A DNA stretch of 64,000 nt from Pseudomaricurvus hydrocarbonicus. Its GTDB lineage: Bacteria; Pseudomonadota; Gammaproteobacteria; Pseudomonadales; Cellvibrionaceae. The notes under the pieces are model-generated. The model saw only the letters and a program-made list of their open reading frames with translations. It was not told the origin of the DNA and did no database searches. Each line of letters opens with the position of its first letter. Positions within the stretch are counted from its first letter, which is position 1. Made by a program: the position numbers and the translations under genes. Shown here in pieces: positions 29,379-41,157 of this stretch. The stretch spans positions 1 through 64,000 of the forward strand of contig NZ_JAAONZ010000002.1 of the NCBI RefSeq assembly GCF_011602365.1. Reading direction: 5' to 3'.

Positions 29379-30263
29379 CTATTGCGAAGGTACGATTTTG
29401 ACCAGATTGACACTGCGCTCGCGACCGTCTGGCACCGAGTTCGGAGCCAGACCACCCATACCGTAAGTACTCAAATAATTGCCATCCAGACCTTCAGCGA
29501 TCAATTTCTGATAAACCGCTTTAGCCGCAGCCAGGGAGCGATCCTGTTGCTGTTGCAGGGTTCCGGTGCCCACATCAAAGCCCACAATCGCAATGTGCCA
29601 ATTGCGCTGACTTTTTAGCGCTGAAACCACCGCTTTCAGCTGCTCTTGCTCCAATTGCTCATTCAGGAGCTCAGGTAAAATAAACTCACGCCCAACCCGC
29701 AAACGCTCCTCAATCACTTCAGAGCTACTGAACAAGCGAACCGGCTGTGTCGTCGTCAGGATATCAACCTGAAGGTAACGGCGCTTGTTGCCTCGCTGAA
29801 CCGCGTAGAGGGCCACATAAGCCTGCTTGCCGTCCTTTAAATTGACCCCAATTGCAGAGTAATACTGATACTGGTCCAGGCCGTACAGCTGTCTAACCCC
29901 GAAACGACTGTTGGCCCACGCACCACTGCTGCCACAGCGCCTGGACTCACACAAAAATAATTCCTGCCCTCCCATCTGTAGCATCTGGCGCCGGTAAAAT
30001 TCAAACGCTTCCTGTTCAGATTGCCCCTCGTCAAGCTCCAGGGTTAAACGGTCAAGGACACCACTCAAACGCTGTTCACGTTCAGCCCGCCAATCACTGT
30101 CCACCTTCTTTAAGGCCCCCAGGGCCAAACGGTAATCCGTTACCTGGTCACGGCTTTCGGCAACGACCCTGGCCTGTTCATACCGGGCGAGGGACAAAGC
30201 AGAAGCGGAGATGCCATAAGCAATGGAGATAAAGGCCACACACACACAAATCAATGACTTCAT
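29379..30263 (-). CDS. DUF4892 protein with degenerate OmpA-like C-terminus
   Basis: An exported protein of 294 residues with a signal peptide (about 1-23, ending SASA). The region after it (RYEQARVVAESRDQVTDYRLALG) matches the DUF4892 family of unknown function seen in Pseudomonas and relatives. The last 90 residues resemble an OmpA-like peptidoglycan-binding fold, but the usual G-H-T-D and the asparagine and arginine that grip diaminopimelate are replaced (GFDVGTG, QQDRSLAAAKA), so peptidoglycan binding is doubtful. ATG at 30263 is preferred to a GTG two codons upstream. Confidence 0.8.
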   Translation of the reverse strand: MKSLICVCVAFISIAYGISASALSLARYEQARVVAESRDQVTDYRLALGALKKVDSDWRAEREQRLSGVLDRLTLELDEGQSEQEAFEFYRRQMLQMGGQELFLCESRRCGSSGAWANSRFGVRQLYGLDQYQYYSAIGVNLKDGKQAYVALYAVQRGNKRRYLQVDILTTTQPVRLFSSSEVIEERLRVGREFILPELLNEQLEQEQLKAVVSALKSQRNWHIAIVGFDVGTGTLQQQQDRSLAAAKAVYQKLIAEGLDGNYLSTYGMGGLAPNSVPDGRERSVNLVKIVPSQ

Positions 30264-30395
30264 AAGCACTTATTTATTTAGAACCCGGCTATTAGCATAG
30301 CCATTGTTGCACAGTAATTATAGTGAACAGACCGAATGGGCCTCTCAGACGGCCAAAAGAGGCAGGATACCTTAACCCCCCTTCGTTGTGTTCAA

Positions 30396-31259
30396 TCAAT
30401 AATTTGCCTGGCTGGTAAAAAAATCATCCACAATTGCACCGATTTCGATGGACTGCGTCTCCATATGGAAATGATGGCTTCCCGGTAACTGCTGAGGATT
30501 AAACGGTTTCCACTCCTCTGGAGGCCGGGATATTTTTGCCATCGCCCCCCCTTCTGCCAGCAACAGTTTAACTGGCGCCTGAATAGATCGTACAAAAGCG
30601 TCAATGTGCTCACGACTCAACTTAAATGCTGAAGCCGTGTGTAAACGGGGATCGAAACTCCACTGATAGCCGCCATCCACCTCAACCGAACCCCGCTCGA
30701 CAATAACCCGGGCAGCTTCGCGGGACAGGCTCCACGCCCCCTTCATGCGGGCACGGATCATAGCTTCTCTATCGGTATACACCCTGCGCGGCCGCAACTG
30801 CTGATTGTCCAATATGGATGCGGCTAATTGCTTTGGCGCCCGGTCTGGCGATAGCGCAAGCGGTGTGAAGCCATCCAGTAACGCCAGCGCGGTAATCCGT
30901 TCCGGGAAGGTCCCTGCACACAATGTACTGATGATGCCGCCCCGGGAGTGCCCCATTAACGCAAAACGATCCCACCCCAAGGCGTCGGCAACGGCAAAGA
31001 CCTCCGCCACATCCTGCCAGATATTATAAGGCTCATGTGCAGGGCGATGGTCGCTGAAACCGTGGCCGGCTGTATCGAGAGCCACCACGTAATGGTTCGC
31101 CAGCAAAGGCGCCAATCTGAAAAAGCTGCCGCTGTTATCCAGCCAGCCGTGAAGAGCCAATATCGGAGGAGCGGCGGGATCCCCCCACGCCTGAGCCCGG
31201 AACGTTAACCCCTGGGCTGGAATGGACAATTGTTGCGGGGGTAATTGACATTGGGTCAT
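30396..31259 (-). CDS. Alpha/beta-hydrolase
   Basis: A hydrolase of 287 residues with the nucleophile elbow GHSRGG near residue 107, the oxyanion region LHGWLDNSGSF near 37, and a late histidine (GSHHFHME near 268). This resembles the MhpC/serine-hydrolase-like group of esterases and lipases; the substrate is unknown. Its ATG overlaps the sixA stop (ATGA), so the two are translationally coupled. Confidence 0.87.
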   Translation of the reverse strand: MTQCQLPPQQLSIPAQGLTFRAQAWGDPAAPPILALHGWLDNSGSFFRLAPLLANHYVVALDTAGHGFSDHRPAHEPYNIWQDVAEVFAVADALGWDRFALMGHSRGGIISTLCAGTFPERITALALLDGFTPLALSPDRAPKQLAASILDNQQLRPRRVYTDREAMIRARMKGAWSLSREAARVIVERGSVEVDGGYQWSFDPRLHTASAFKLSREHIDAFVRSIQAPVKLLLAEGGAMAKISRPPEEWKPFNPQQLPGSHHFHMETQSIEIGAIVDDFFTSQANY

Positions 31260-31723
31260 GGTGTCGGCACACCAGGCTGTTTAAGCCAAATGAGTTCACC
31301 GCAAGAAGCCGCCATTACGTCCGTTTTGACAGAGGCCAGGGCGCTGGTGCCCATGAAATGCTGCCCGGGCTTCAACCCGCACAGCCAGTTCACACAAGTT
31401 CCCACCAAAGGTTGATGACTGACCAGCAAAGGCACCTCATCCGATAACGAATCCAGCAACTCGGTCACTTTTGACAGGTTCCCTTCGGGCACAAGAAGAT
31501 CCGAAGTCGTTACCGGCAAAGACAATAGATCCGACGCCAGAGTGGCGGTTTGCTGAGCCCTGACATAAGGACTGGCAATGATACGGGTGACCTGGCTCAA
31601 CTCATCTTTGGCGGCAGTCAAAATATTGACGGTTTGTTGATAACCAATGGACGTCAATGCACGCTCGGGATCACTGTCAGCGAACAACTGAGCTTCACCG
31701 TGCCGAAGAATAAAGACTTGCAT
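31256..31723 (-). CDS. sixA: Phosphohistidine phosphatase SixA
   Basis: A small histidine phosphatase of 155 residues that dephosphorylates phosphohistidine on signalling or PTS proteins such as ArcB and NPr. It starts MQVFILRHGEA, where RHG carries the catalytic histidine, and has the second histidine in LLVSHQPLVG near residue 100. The ATG at 31723 has GGAG six bases upstream; the open frame begins four codons earlier. It overlaps the hydrolase by four bases. Confidence 0.92.
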   Translation of the reverse strand: MQVFILRHGEAQLFADSDPERALTSIGYQQTVNILTAAKDELSQVTRIIASPYVRAQQTATLASDLLSLPVTTSDLLVPEGNLSKVTELLDSLSDEVPLLVSHQPLVGTCVNWLCGLKPGQHFMGTSALASVKTDVMAASCGELIWLKQPGVPTP

Positions 31724-31858
31724 AGTTAACTCCACTCACGAAGCAACAAAGTCCGTCAGCGTTAGCAATGGTTAAGGAGGTGCCGCCCGGGAGCCACGAC
31801 ACCGCAATGAACGCAGTTCCCAAACAGCCCGAAAACGGTACGGTTACAAGTCAGGCCG

Positions 31859-32140
31859 TTACTCGCCCTGATCTGGCCAATCCTGGAAGGGATAAGGCTT
31901 TTCTTCGCTGCTGTAGCACAAGAACTGCCATGTCTGGAAAATATACACGGACAGTGAATGTCCGAATTTTCTCAGATTGCCATTATTCTGGCCGGTAAAA
32001 AGCGAAAACAAAAATTGCAGAATCACCACAATCCACATGACTGCGGCCGCCACCTGGAGAATGACGGCAAATAGCAGCATAAACACAAGCCGGAACCAGT
32101 GTGTACTGGATAATAAATTTGATTTCAGTTTCTCATCCAT
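31859..32140 (-). CDS. DUF4389 small membrane protein
   Basis: A protein of 93 residues with one long hydrophobic hairpin (residues about 17-48) and the pattern LFTGQNNGNLRKFGHSLSVYIFQTWQFLCYSSEEKPYPF, here described only by its ends, that marks DUF4389. Function unknown; an inner-membrane location is expected. ATG at 32140 has AGGG eight bases upstream. In related genomes it sits near sixA and gpsA as it does here. Confidence 0.85.
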   Translation of the reverse strand: MDEKLKSNLLSSTHWFRLVFMLLFAVILQVAAAVMWIVVILQFLFSLFTGQNNGNLRKFGHSLSVYIFQTWQFLCYSSEEKPYPFQDWPDQGE

Positions 32141-32215
32141 TGCCATATCCCTTGTTGCATACTGTCGTTATGAAGCTGCGGTAATGCGCAACCCGATTTT
32201 CAGGCACAAATGGGG

Positions 32216-33235
32216 TTAGTTTTTACCGGAATATTCCACATCGGTATTTTGCTCCCCCATCATCAATCCCTTAGCCACTTCAGCCAACGGACGGTGTTCG
32301 AACAAGATATCATACATACCCGACACCAATGGCATGTAAACACCTAACTCATCCGCTTTGTGCTTAACAATCCGGACGGTATTAACCCCTTCCGCCACCT
32401 GACCAATTTCTTCAACCGCCTGCTCCAGCGTCTTGCCCTGGCCAATGGCCTGTCCAACACGGTAATTTCGGCTCAAGTCAGAAGTACAGGTCAGGATCAG
32501 ATCGCCAACGCCCGCCAATCCCAAAAAGGTCATTGGGTCAGCGCCAAGCTCACGGGCAAAACGCCCCATTTCTGCCAGGCTACGAGTCAACAGCATCGCC
32601 TGTGTGTTTTGTCCGGCCCCTACGGCTACCGCCAGCCCGGAAACAATGGCATAAATGTTTTTCAAGGCCCCGCCCAACTCGACCCCATAACGGTCCTTGT
32701 TGGCGTAAACCCGAAACGTCGGTGAACACAAGATCTCCTGCACACACTGAATCACTGCATCGTCATCACTGGCGATAACCGATCCGGTCTGCTGCTGCTG
32801 GACAATCTCTTTGGCAAAATTAGGTCCACTCAGAACCCCAATGTGCACGTTCTGCAGCTCTTGCTCCAGAATCTGACTCATCAGGGTAAAGCTCTCCAAC
32901 TCAATACCTTTGGTGGTACTGACCACGATAGTATCAGGCTTTAGCAGGGGCGCTATCTGGCGTGTAACATCCCGAAACGACTGACTTGGTACAGAAATAA
33001 ACACGACATCACTGCTGGCGACAGCCTGCGCTAAATCCGCTGTGAAGGTTAAATTGTCGTCCAGCACATACCCCGGAAGGTATTCAGGGTTCTCCCGGGA
33101 GACCTGACTGCGCGCAGCGCGCTCGGCATCCCTCAGCCACAAATAAGTGGGGTGGCCGTTGACTGCAATAATATTGGCAATTGCGGTACCAAAACTGCCT
33201 CCGCCTAAAACCGCGATGGTTAACTTTTTCGACAT
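32216..33235 (-). CDS. gpsA: Glycerol-3-phosphate dehydrogenase [NAD(P)+]
   Basis: Makes sn-glycerol 3-phosphate from dihydroxyacetone phosphate for phospholipids. It has 339 residues from [20 protein letters not shown] at 33235; the frame runs on to 33328 with no better start. The nucleotide site is GGGSFGTA near residue 11, and the catalytic lysine lies in [14 protein letters not shown] near 190. The DUF4389 gene is 75 bases downstream and sixA beyond it, an arrangement suggesting one transcript. Confidence 0.96.
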   Translation of the reverse strand: MSKKLTIAVLGGGSFGTAIANIIAVNGHPTYLWLRDAERAARSQVSRENPEYLPGYVLDDNLTFTADLAQAVASSDVVFISVPSQSFRDVTRQIAPLLKPDTIVVSTTKGIELESFTLMSQILEQELQNVHIGVLSGPNFAKEIVQQQQTGSVIASDDDAVIQCVQEILCSPTFRVYANKDRYGVELGGALKNIYAIVSGLAVAVGAGQNTQAMLLTRSLAEMGRFARELGADPMTFLGLAGVGDLILTCTSDLSRNYRVGQAIGQGKTLEQAVEEIGQVAEGVNTVRIVKHKADELGVYMPLVSGMYDILFEHRPLAEVAKGLMMGEQNTDVEYSGKN

Positions 33236-33503
33236 ACTGAAATTCTGCTCAATTTGGCTTCCGAGGAGAAGCGCTGACACATTAAGGCTCAAACCAAGTA
33301 TCGGCGAACCAACCCTTCGCGAACTCATTCAAGAATAGCCACTCGTGTTCACTCAAGAGCAGCCATTATAGAAAAACTAGACCTGAACACACAAAAATTC
33401 AGGCCGAAATAACGAAAAAGGGACGCAGCGCCAAATCAGCACCGCCCCCCTTTTAGACTTCGCTCCCGGTCTAATGCTTGGACCGGGAAAGAAAACACAC
33501 CGA

Positions 33504-35405
33504 TTAGTGGCTCAACTCAAGTAACAGCTTATTGAGTCGGGTTACGTAAGCAGCCGGGTCCTCCAGGGTGCCACCTTCAGCCAGGCTCGCCTGATCAAAG
33601 AGGATGTTGGCCAAATCCGCAAAGCGATCCTCGTCGGCTTCCTGATCCAGCTTGTTCACCAGCGGGTGCTCCGGATTGATTTCGAAAATAGGCTTGGATT
33701 CCGGCAAAGCCTGACCCGCCTGCTCCAGGATCCGACGCATTTGCGCCCCCATATCATGCTCTCCCACCACCAGACAGGCTGGTGAGCCGGTCAAACGATT
33801 GGTCACACGCACATCGTCGACACGGGATTCGAGCACCTCTTTGACACGTTTAACCAGGTCTTCGTGTTGCTTGGCGCTCTCTTCCTGTGCCTTTTTATCT
33901 TCTTCGGTGTCCAGTTCGCCCAGATCCAACTGACCTTTACCAACGTCCTGGAATTTCTTGTCTTTGTATTCCATCAAGTGGCCCATGAGCCACTCATCCA
34001 CGCGGTCAGATAACAGCAGAACTTCAATATTTTTCTTACGCAGAGCCTCCAGGTGCGGACTGTTTTTGGCCGTATTAAAGTTTTCAGCAGCCACGTAATA
34101 AATCTTATCCTGACCCTCTTGCATGCGCTCAAGGTACTGATCCAGAGACTGGTCCTGATTCGCCTTGTCGGTGTGGGTTGTGGCAAAGCGCAGCAACGAG
34201 GCCACTTTTTCACGGTTGGTGAAATCCTCTGCGGGTCCCTCTTTCAACACTTCACCAAACGCAGACCAGACCTTGGCATAATCTTCGGGGTTGTTTTTGG
34301 CCATCTTCGACAGCATATCCAATACACGTTTGGTCAGTGCACTGCGCATGGCATCAATGTTCGGATCTTTTTGAAGAATTTCACGGGACACGTTCAGCGA
34401 CAGGTCGTTGGAGTCCACCACACCCTTGATAAAGCGCAGGTACATCGGCAGAAATTGTTCGGCGTCATCCATGATAAAAGTGCGCTGAACATACAATTTC
34501 AAACCCCGGGATGCATCCCGGTTATAGAGGTCATAAGGCGCTTTCGCCGGAATATACAGCAGGCTGGTGTAATCCAGCTTCCCTTCCACCCGATTGTGGC
34601 TCCAGCTCAGGGGGTCTTCAAAATCGTGGGACACATGTTTGTAAAATTCTTTGTATTCGTCGTCGCTGATGTCAGAGCGGGAACGGGTCCACAGCGCTGT
34701 GGCACTGTTAATCGTCTCGTCTTCCGGCTCCTGGTTTTCAGCGTCTTCGCCCATCGCCTCTTTCTGCATGATCACAGGCAGGGAAATATGATCAGAGTAT
34801 TTTTTAATGATAGAACGCAGACGCCAGCCATCGGCGAATTCTTCCGCTTCCGGCTTCAGGTGCAGAACGATGGTGGTACCACGAGACGCTTTCTCAATGG
34901 TTTCTACGGTAAACTCCGCCTCACCGGTACACTCCCAGTGCACCCCTTCGCCGGTGGCAACCCCGGCACGGCGGGTAAAGACTTCAACCCGATCCGCGAC
35001 GATGAATGCGGAGTAGAAACCCACACCAAACTGGCCAATCAACTGGGAATCTTTTTTCTCATCACCAGAGAGGTTTTCCAAAAACTGGGCGGTACCAGAC
35101 TTGGCGATAGTACCCAGGTGCTCAATGACATCCTCGCGGGTCATACCGATGCCATTATCACTGATCGTGAGGGTTTTGGCGTCTTTATCAAAAGTGATGC
35201 GGATGGCTAATTCAGAATCATCTTCGTACAGGCTGTCATCGGTTAACGCTTTAAAACGCAGCTTGTCTGCAGCATCGGAAGCATTTGACACCAGTTCCCG
35301 CAAAAAAATCTCTTTATTGGAGTAAAGAGAGTGAATCATCAAATGCAGTAGTTGCTTTGCTTCGGTTTGAAAACCACGAGTTTCTTTTTGCGCTTCCACA
35401 GTCAT
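33504..35405 (-). CDS. htpG: Hsp90-family chaperone HtpG
   Basis: ATP-dependent cytosolic chaperone of 633 residues. The N-terminal GHKL ATPase shows [15 protein letters not shown] near residue 33, DNGIGM near 82 and [11 protein letters not shown] near 123; middle and dimerisation domains follow at normal length. AGGAG lies upstream of the ATG. A nearly perfect sigma-32 promoter sits about 120 bases upstream, so heat-shock control is expected. Confidence 0.97.
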   Translation of the reverse strand: MTVEAQKETRGFQTEAKQLLHLMIHSLYSNKEIFLRELVSNASDAADKLRFKALTDDSLYEDDSELAIRITFDKDAKTLTISDNGIGMTREDVIEHLGTIAKSGTAQFLENLSGDEKKDSQLIGQFGVGFYSAFIVADRVEVFTRRAGVATGEGVHWECTGEAEFTVETIEKASRGTTIVLHLKPEAEEFADGWRLRSIIKKYSDHISLPVIMQKEAMGEDAENQEPEDETINSATALWTRSRSDISDDEYKEFYKHVSHDFEDPLSWSHNRVEGKLDYTSLLYIPAKAPYDLYNRDASRGLKLYVQRTFIMDDAEQFLPMYLRFIKGVVDSNDLSLNVSREILQKDPNIDAMRSALTKRVLDMLSKMAKNNPEDYAKVWSAFGEVLKEGPAEDFTNREKVASLLRFATTHTDKANQDQSLDQYLERMQEGQDKIYYVAAENFNTAKNSPHLEALRKKNIEVLLLSDRVDEWLMGHLMEYKDKKFQDVGKGQLDLGELDTEEDKKAQEESAKQHEDLVKRVKEVLESRVDDVRVTNRLTGSPACLVVGEHDMGAQMRRILEQAGQALPESKPIFEINPEHPLVNKLDQEADEDRFADLANILFDQASLAEGGTLEDPAAYVTRLNKLLLELSH

Positions 35406-35522
35406 TTTTCAAAAGCTCCTGAACGTCTGTGTTGTAAATAGATGAAATTACCCATGCGCCATTCACGCCATAACTGGCCGATGACAGAGCATTGTTAGAA
35501 CAGCACTTGGCTATGACAGAGA

Positions 35523-35550
35523 AGATGGGGGCAGGAGAAAGGAATTCAAG
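35523..35550 (-). promoter_or_regulatory. Sigma-32 heat-shock promoter of htpG
   Basis: Read on the minus strand: CTTGAAT, a 13-base spacer, then CCCCATCT. This matches the sigma-32 consensus CTTGAAA-N13-14-CCCCATNT at all but one listed position. The leader to the htpG ATG would be roughly 110 bases. Confidence 0.85.
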
Positions 35551-35623
35551 GGGTGATGTGGGTCGCGCCCCCTTAAATTGATCACAGACCGCAGAGAAGA
35601 AACCTGCACAGGAATTAGCCGGA

Positions 35624-36055
35624 TCAGTCGATTAAAAACTGAGCCCTGGCTCTGGCCACTAACTTTTGCGAATCATCCTGCCAGCTGTCCACACCCACAT
35701 TGACCAATTTACGACCAAAACGAACAATTTCACAGCGAGCATAGGTGTTTTTAAAGTGGCCAGGCCTCAGATAATCAATGCTGAAATCGACGACTTTCGG
35801 TACCTTGTGCACCTCCATGGACATCATCAAATGGAAAATGGCCGACATTTCCATAAAACCGCCTAACGCCCCACCATGCAGGGCCGGTAAGGTCGGGTTA
35901 CCAATATTGCTCTTCTTCGGCGGCAAACAAAATACGCCGGCCTCAATTTCAGACAACTGAATACCCAGCAGGCGGGCGTAAGGAATGGCCTCGATACACG
36001 GACTCCAGTCGCCATTTTTCTGCGCATTCTCAACCAATTGTGCAATAGTACTCAC
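35624..36055 (-). CDS. PaaI/hotdog thioesterase (second of a pair)
   Basis: A hotdog-fold acyl-CoA thioesterase of 143 residues. The conserved LHGGALGGFMEM near residue 59 holds the HGG motif, and DFSIDYLRPG near 90 is the next strand pair. The substrate is unknown. The GTG start at 36055 overlaps the stop of the preceding thioesterase (GTGA), so the two products are probably made in equal amounts and may form a heteromer. Confidence 0.87.
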   Translation of the reverse strand: MSTIAQLVENAQKNGDWSPCIEAIPYARLLGIQLSEIEAGVFCLPPKKSNIGNPTLPALHGGALGGFMEMSAIFHLMMSMEVHKVPKVVDFSIDYLRPGHFKNTYARCEIVRFGRKLVNVGVDSWQDDSQKLVARARAQFLID

Positions 36056-36555
36056 GCGTCTTCTCCGAAAATTTGGTCATAAGCCGTCAACATCGTGTGC
36101 CTAAAGTCGGTGAACGTCCCCTTTTCCATGCGAGAAAAATTACCTACCGCCTGAGCGATCGGGCGAGACACATCCCCCTGATGGGCAATGGCACGAGTAA
36201 AAATCACGGAGCGAGTGACTCGGTATACCTCACCCACGGCATAGACCGGCTTGTGAGGCTCAGCCGGCCCCAGGTGGTCAATACGCAGGTCAATGGTCGG
36301 TGTCAGGGCCAACTCGTCGAGGGCGGTACTGGCGGAAAAGCCACAACAGCTATCCAGCAATGCGGTAATCACTCCGCCGTGTATCACCCCGGTTTCGGGG
36401 TTTCCGACAATATCGTCCGAATAACCGAGCTCCATAGCGATACTGTTGCGCTGGATATCGGTCACTTTGATCCCAAGCGCATGAAAGTGATCACCCTGAT
36501 TTGCCACCATCAGGAGTTCACACATCTTGCGAATCTCCTCTAAGTCTACCGCCAT
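36052..36555 (-). CDS. PaaI/hotdog thioesterase (first of a pair)
   Basis: A hotdog-fold thioesterase of 167 residues with GVIHGGVITALLDSCCG near residue 56 and DLRIDHLGPAEP near 88. The ATG at 36555 has GGA seven bases upstream and is preferred to a TTG at 36567. It is only distantly similar to the partner gene, so they look like long-separated paralogues. No pathway gene is adjacent. Confidence 0.87.
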   Translation of the reverse strand: MAVDLEEIRKMCELLMVANQGDHFHALGIKVTDIQRNSIAMELGYSDDIVGNPETGVIHGGVITALLDSCCGFSASTALDELALTPTIDLRIDHLGPAEPHKPVYAVGEVYRVTRSVIFTRAIAHQGDVSRPIAQAVGNFSRMEKGTFTDFRHTMLTAYDQIFGEDA

Positions 36556-36792
36556 ACATCTATCCAACTCGATTACACGAAAACCAAGTCAAAGATTATA
36601 ACGTAAATGGCTCCCGGGGCATTGCCACAAACGGGCAAAGCCAGTGGTATTAAAGCCCAGATCAGTCAACAGGCAGAGCCCCCCTTCCCCAGCAAGTCGG
36701 TTGTGCTATACATTAAGAGTGATCTTAAGCTGTACACTTTAAAAACAGCTTATGCTATACCTCATGTACTCAAGGATAAGTCGATAAACGGG

Positions 36793-37323
36793 ATGATTAT
36801 GATGATGAAGCCTTACCTCCTGCTGCCGCTCACCGCTGTACTCGTCTCAGGCTGTGGCATGAACGACAGCGCAAAAGACCAGGCAGTTGCTCAAATGTCC
36901 AACTGTGAAAAGGTACTGGCCCTGATTGACGCACACCCGTCAAAATTCGTGAACCTTCGCACGAACCTGAAATCTACCCGCAAGATCAGCGTGTGGGATG
37001 CTCGCTACCAGCTGGTAGGAAAGAACTGTCAGGTGTGGGGCTGGGGAACCGGTAAATCCAACTACACGTGCAATTTGAGCTCTCCAAATCAGGAGATCGC
37101 CATGGAGCATTTCGCCACAGCCAAAGAACTCACCCAATCGTGTCTGGGCAACAGCTGGCAACTTTCGGAGCGCCCACGCAAGATCGGTAATGGCCTCAAG
37201 GCAACCTTCACTCGCCCTGACACTGACACAACCGTTGCCATTCAGGCAGTGGAAACCAATGGCGCCATCAAGCAGGAATGGACGACCTATTTTTTTGTGG
37301 GTGATGCCAACGAGGATCTATAA
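36793..37323 (+). CDS. Putative lipoprotein of unknown function
   Basis: I do not recognise this family. The N-terminus is a type II signal peptide with lipobox LVSGC (cysteine near residue 20), so the protein of about 155 mature residues should be lipid-anchored; GMN follows the cysteine. The mature part has four further cysteines (NCEKV, NCQVW, YTCNL, QSCLG) that could form two disulfides. Several ATGs cluster at 36793-36805; ATG 36799, with GGG six bases upstream, is also possible. The open frame extends upstream to 36607 without a credible start. A GGTTCGA array follows six bases after the stop codon. Confidence 0.72.
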   Translation: MIMMMKPYLLLPLTAVLVSGCGMNDSAKDQAVAQMSNCEKVLALIDAHPSKFVNLRTNLKSTRKISVWDARYQLVGKNCQVWGWGTGKSNYTCNLSSPNQEIAMEHFATAKELTQSCLGNSWQLSERPRKIGNGLKATFTRPDTDTTVAIQAVETNGAIKQEWTTYFFVGDANEDL

Positions 37324-37328
37324 AGACA

Positions 37329-37405
37329 GGTTCGAGGTTCGAGGTTCGAGGTTCGAGGTTCGAGGTTCGAGGTTCGAGGTTCGAGGTTCGAGGTTCGAGG
37401 TTCGA
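37329..37405. repeat. Heptamer tandem array (GGTTCGA) x11
   Basis: Eleven perfect copies of GGTTCGA occupy the gap between the lipoprotein gene and the shared terminator with sucD. The unit is the self-complementary tetramer TCGA plus GGT, analogous in design to the CTAGTTT arrays. Confidence 0.98.
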
Positions 37406-37418
37406 AAAGGTTAAATCG

Positions 37419-37449
37419 AAAAAAAGGCTGCACAAGTGCAGCCTTTTTT
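37419..37449. terminator. Bidirectional terminator (lipoprotein gene / sucD)
   Basis: GGCTGCAC-AA-GTGCAGCC with flanking A- and T-runs, between convergent genes. It ends the TCA operon on the minus strand. Confidence 0.92.
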
Positions 37450-37482
37450 GAAGTCATGCTGTGTAAGCCATGTAACCAGCGA

Positions 37483-38355
37483 TTACCAGCCGGTCAATTC
37501 CTTCAGTGCGTCACCGATTCCGGCCAAAGAGCGAACGGTTTTAACACCCGCATCTTCCAGAGCAGCAAACTTCTCGTCAGCAGTACCTTTACCACCAGAG
37601 ATAATCGCACCGGCGTGACCCATACGCTTACCTGCTGGAGCAGTTACACCGGCGATGTAAGACACAACAGGCTTGGTTACGTTCGCCTTGATGTATGCAG
37701 CCGCTTCTTCTTCCGCAGAACCACCGATTTCACCGATCATAACGATGGCTTCAGTCTGTGGGTCGTTCTGGAACATCTCCAGTACGTCGATGAAGTTGGT
37801 ACCCGGGATCGGGTCACCACCAATACCTACGCAAGTAGACTGACCAAAACCGTAATCAGTGGTTTGCTTAACCGCTTCATAGGTCAGGGTACCAGAGCGG
37901 GAAACAATACCCACTTTACCTGGCAGGTGGATGTGACCTGGCATGATGCCGATCTTACACTCACCCGGAGTAATCACACCTGGGCAGTTAGGGCCGATCA
38001 AACGCACACCCAACTCGTCACACTTGACTTTACATTCCAGCATGTCCATCACAGGAATGTGCTCAGTGATACAAACGATCAGCTTGATTCCGCCGTTCGC
38101 CGCTTCCAGGATAGAATCCTTACAGAAAGGCGCCGGTACGTAGATCACAGAGGCGTCAGCACCAGTGGCTTCAACCGCTTCAGCTACGGTGTTAAAAACG
38201 GGCAAGCCCAGGTGAGTAGTGCCACCTTTACCTGGCGTTACACCACCAACCATTTTGGTGCCGTAGGCAATCGCTTGCTCAGAATGCATAGTGCCCTGAG
38301 AACCGGTGAAGCCCTGGCAGATTACTTTAGTATCTTTGTTAATTAATACGCTCAT
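37483..38355 (-). CDS. sucD: Succinate-CoA ligase alpha subunit
   Basis: Alpha subunit of succinyl-CoA synthetase (290 residues), which binds CoA and carries the phosphohistidine. The CoA-binding fold begins with [19 protein letters not shown]-type sequence (about 10-28) and the phosphorylated histidine lies in [20 protein letters not shown] near residue 245. It starts 14 bases after sucC and is the last gene of the sdh-suc-lpd block. Confidence 0.97.
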   Translation of the reverse strand: MSVLINKDTKVICQGFTGSQGTMHSEQAIAYGTKMVGGVTPGKGGTTHLGLPVFNTVAEAVEATGADASVIYVPAPFCKDSILEAANGGIKLIVCITEHIPVMDMLECKVKCDELGVRLIGPNCPGVITPGECKIGIMPGHIHLPGKVGIVSRSGTLTYEAVKQTTDYGFGQSTCVGIGGDPIPGTNFIDVLEMFQNDPQTEAIVMIGEIGGSAEEEAAAYIKANVTKPVVSYIAGVTAPAGKRMGHAGAIISGGKGTADEKFAALEDAGVKTVRSLAGIGDALKELTGW

Positions 38356-38369
38356 TTGCTCGCCCCTTA

Positions 38370-39533
38370 TTAACCTTTAGCCGCTTTAACAACTTGCTCT
38401 GCAGCATCGGTCAAGCTAGTTGCAGCAATAATATTCAGACCGCTTTCAGCCAGTACTTTCGCGCCCAAGTCAGCGTTGTTACCTTCCAGGCGAACAACGA
38501 CAGGCACTTTAACACCCACTTCTTCAACAGCACCGATAACGCCTTCAGCGATCAGGTCACAGCGAACGATACCACCGAAAATGTTGATCAGTACGGCTTC
38601 AACATTGGTATCAGACAAAATGATTTTGAATGCTTCGATAACGCGTTCTTTGGTTGCACCGCCGCCAACATCCAGGAAGTTAGCTGGATTGCCGCCGTGC
38701 AGTTTAACGATATCCATGGTACCCATGGCCAGACCCGCACCATTTACCATGCAGCCGATGTTACCATCGAGAGCCACGTAGTTCAGATCCCACTTAGCCG
38801 CATTGGCTTCACGCTCGTCTTCCTGAGTTGGATCGTTCATCTCACTCAGCTCAGGGTGACGGTACAGAGCGTTGCCATCCAGAACGATTTTAGCGTCCAG
38901 GCAGTGCAGGTCATCGGCAGGGGTAATAACCAGAGGGTTAATTTCCAGCAATGCCAGATCTTTCTCTTTGAACATCTTGGCCAAACCCAGGAAGATCTGG
39001 GTAAATTGCTTAATTTGCTTACCTTCCAGACCCAGTTTGAAGGCCAGATCACGAGCCTGATATGGCTGAGCGCCAGTCAGTGGATCGATAGTCGCTTTCA
39101 GGATTTTTTCTGGAGTTTCTTCTGCAACCTTCTCAATTTCAACACCACCTTCGGTGGATGCCATGAAAACGATGCGACGGCTGGAGCGGTCAACAACAGC
39201 ACCCAGGTACAGTTCCTGAGCAATGTCAGTGCAAGGCTCAACCAGAATGCGGCTTACCGGCTGACCTTTTTCGTCAGTCTGATAAGTCACCAGGCGATTG
39301 CCCAGCCATTTTTTGGAAAACTCTTCAATTTCAGCTTTGCTGCTAACCAGTTTCACACCGCCCGCTTTACCTCGGCCGCCAGCGTGAACCTGAGCTTTAA
39401 CAACAAATTTATCGCCACCGATCACATCGGCAGCAGCAACAGCTTCTGCTGGTGTAGCAGCGGCAATGCCTTTGGAAACAGGCAGGCCATATTCGGCGAA
39501 TAACTGCTTACCCTGATACTCATGCAAGTTCAT
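38370..39533 (-). CDS. sucC: Succinate-CoA ligase beta subunit
   Basis: Beta subunit of succinyl-CoA synthetase (387 residues), with the ATP-grasp domain in the N-terminal part ([12 protein letters not shown] start, [15 protein letters not shown] near residue 46) and the CoA-ligase domain at the end ([15 protein letters not shown] near 320). ADP- versus GDP-use cannot be read reliably from these motifs. Cotranscribed with sucD. Confidence 0.97.
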   Translation of the reverse strand: MNLHEYQGKQLFAEYGLPVSKGIAAATPAEAVAAADVIGGDKFVVKAQVHAGGRGKAGGVKLVSSKAEIEEFSKKWLGNRLVTYQTDEKGQPVSRILVEPCTDIAQELYLGAVVDRSSRRIVFMASTEGGVEIEKVAEETPEKILKATIDPLTGAQPYQARDLAFKLGLEGKQIKQFTQIFLGLAKMFKEKDLALLEINPLVITPADDLHCLDAKIVLDGNALYRHPELSEMNDPTQEDEREANAAKWDLNYVALDGNIGCMVNGAGLAMGTMDIVKLHGGNPANFLDVGGGATKERVIEAFKIILSDTNVEAVLINIFGGIVRCDLIAEGVIGAVEEVGVKVPVVVRLEGNNADLGAKVLAESGLNIIAATSLTDAAEQVVKAAKG

Positions 39534-39705
39534 GTCTACGTTCCATCCACTCGCGCCATTGGCGCTCGATTATTTCTATTATGACCAGATCAGCTCTGGC
39601 CGTCAGGACCGAAACCCCAAGTTGCACGCTGCCGGATTACTCGTTCAAGAATAACCCGGCAGTGCTAATCAACTGTGACGTTTCCCCTAGAGCGCATTAC
39701 TGTTT

Positions 39706-41157
<1,452 letters not shown>

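Noticed and set aside
33425-33475. GC-rich stretch after htpG considered as a terminator
   Set aside because: The stem has several mismatches when written out, so it is not listed as a feature.
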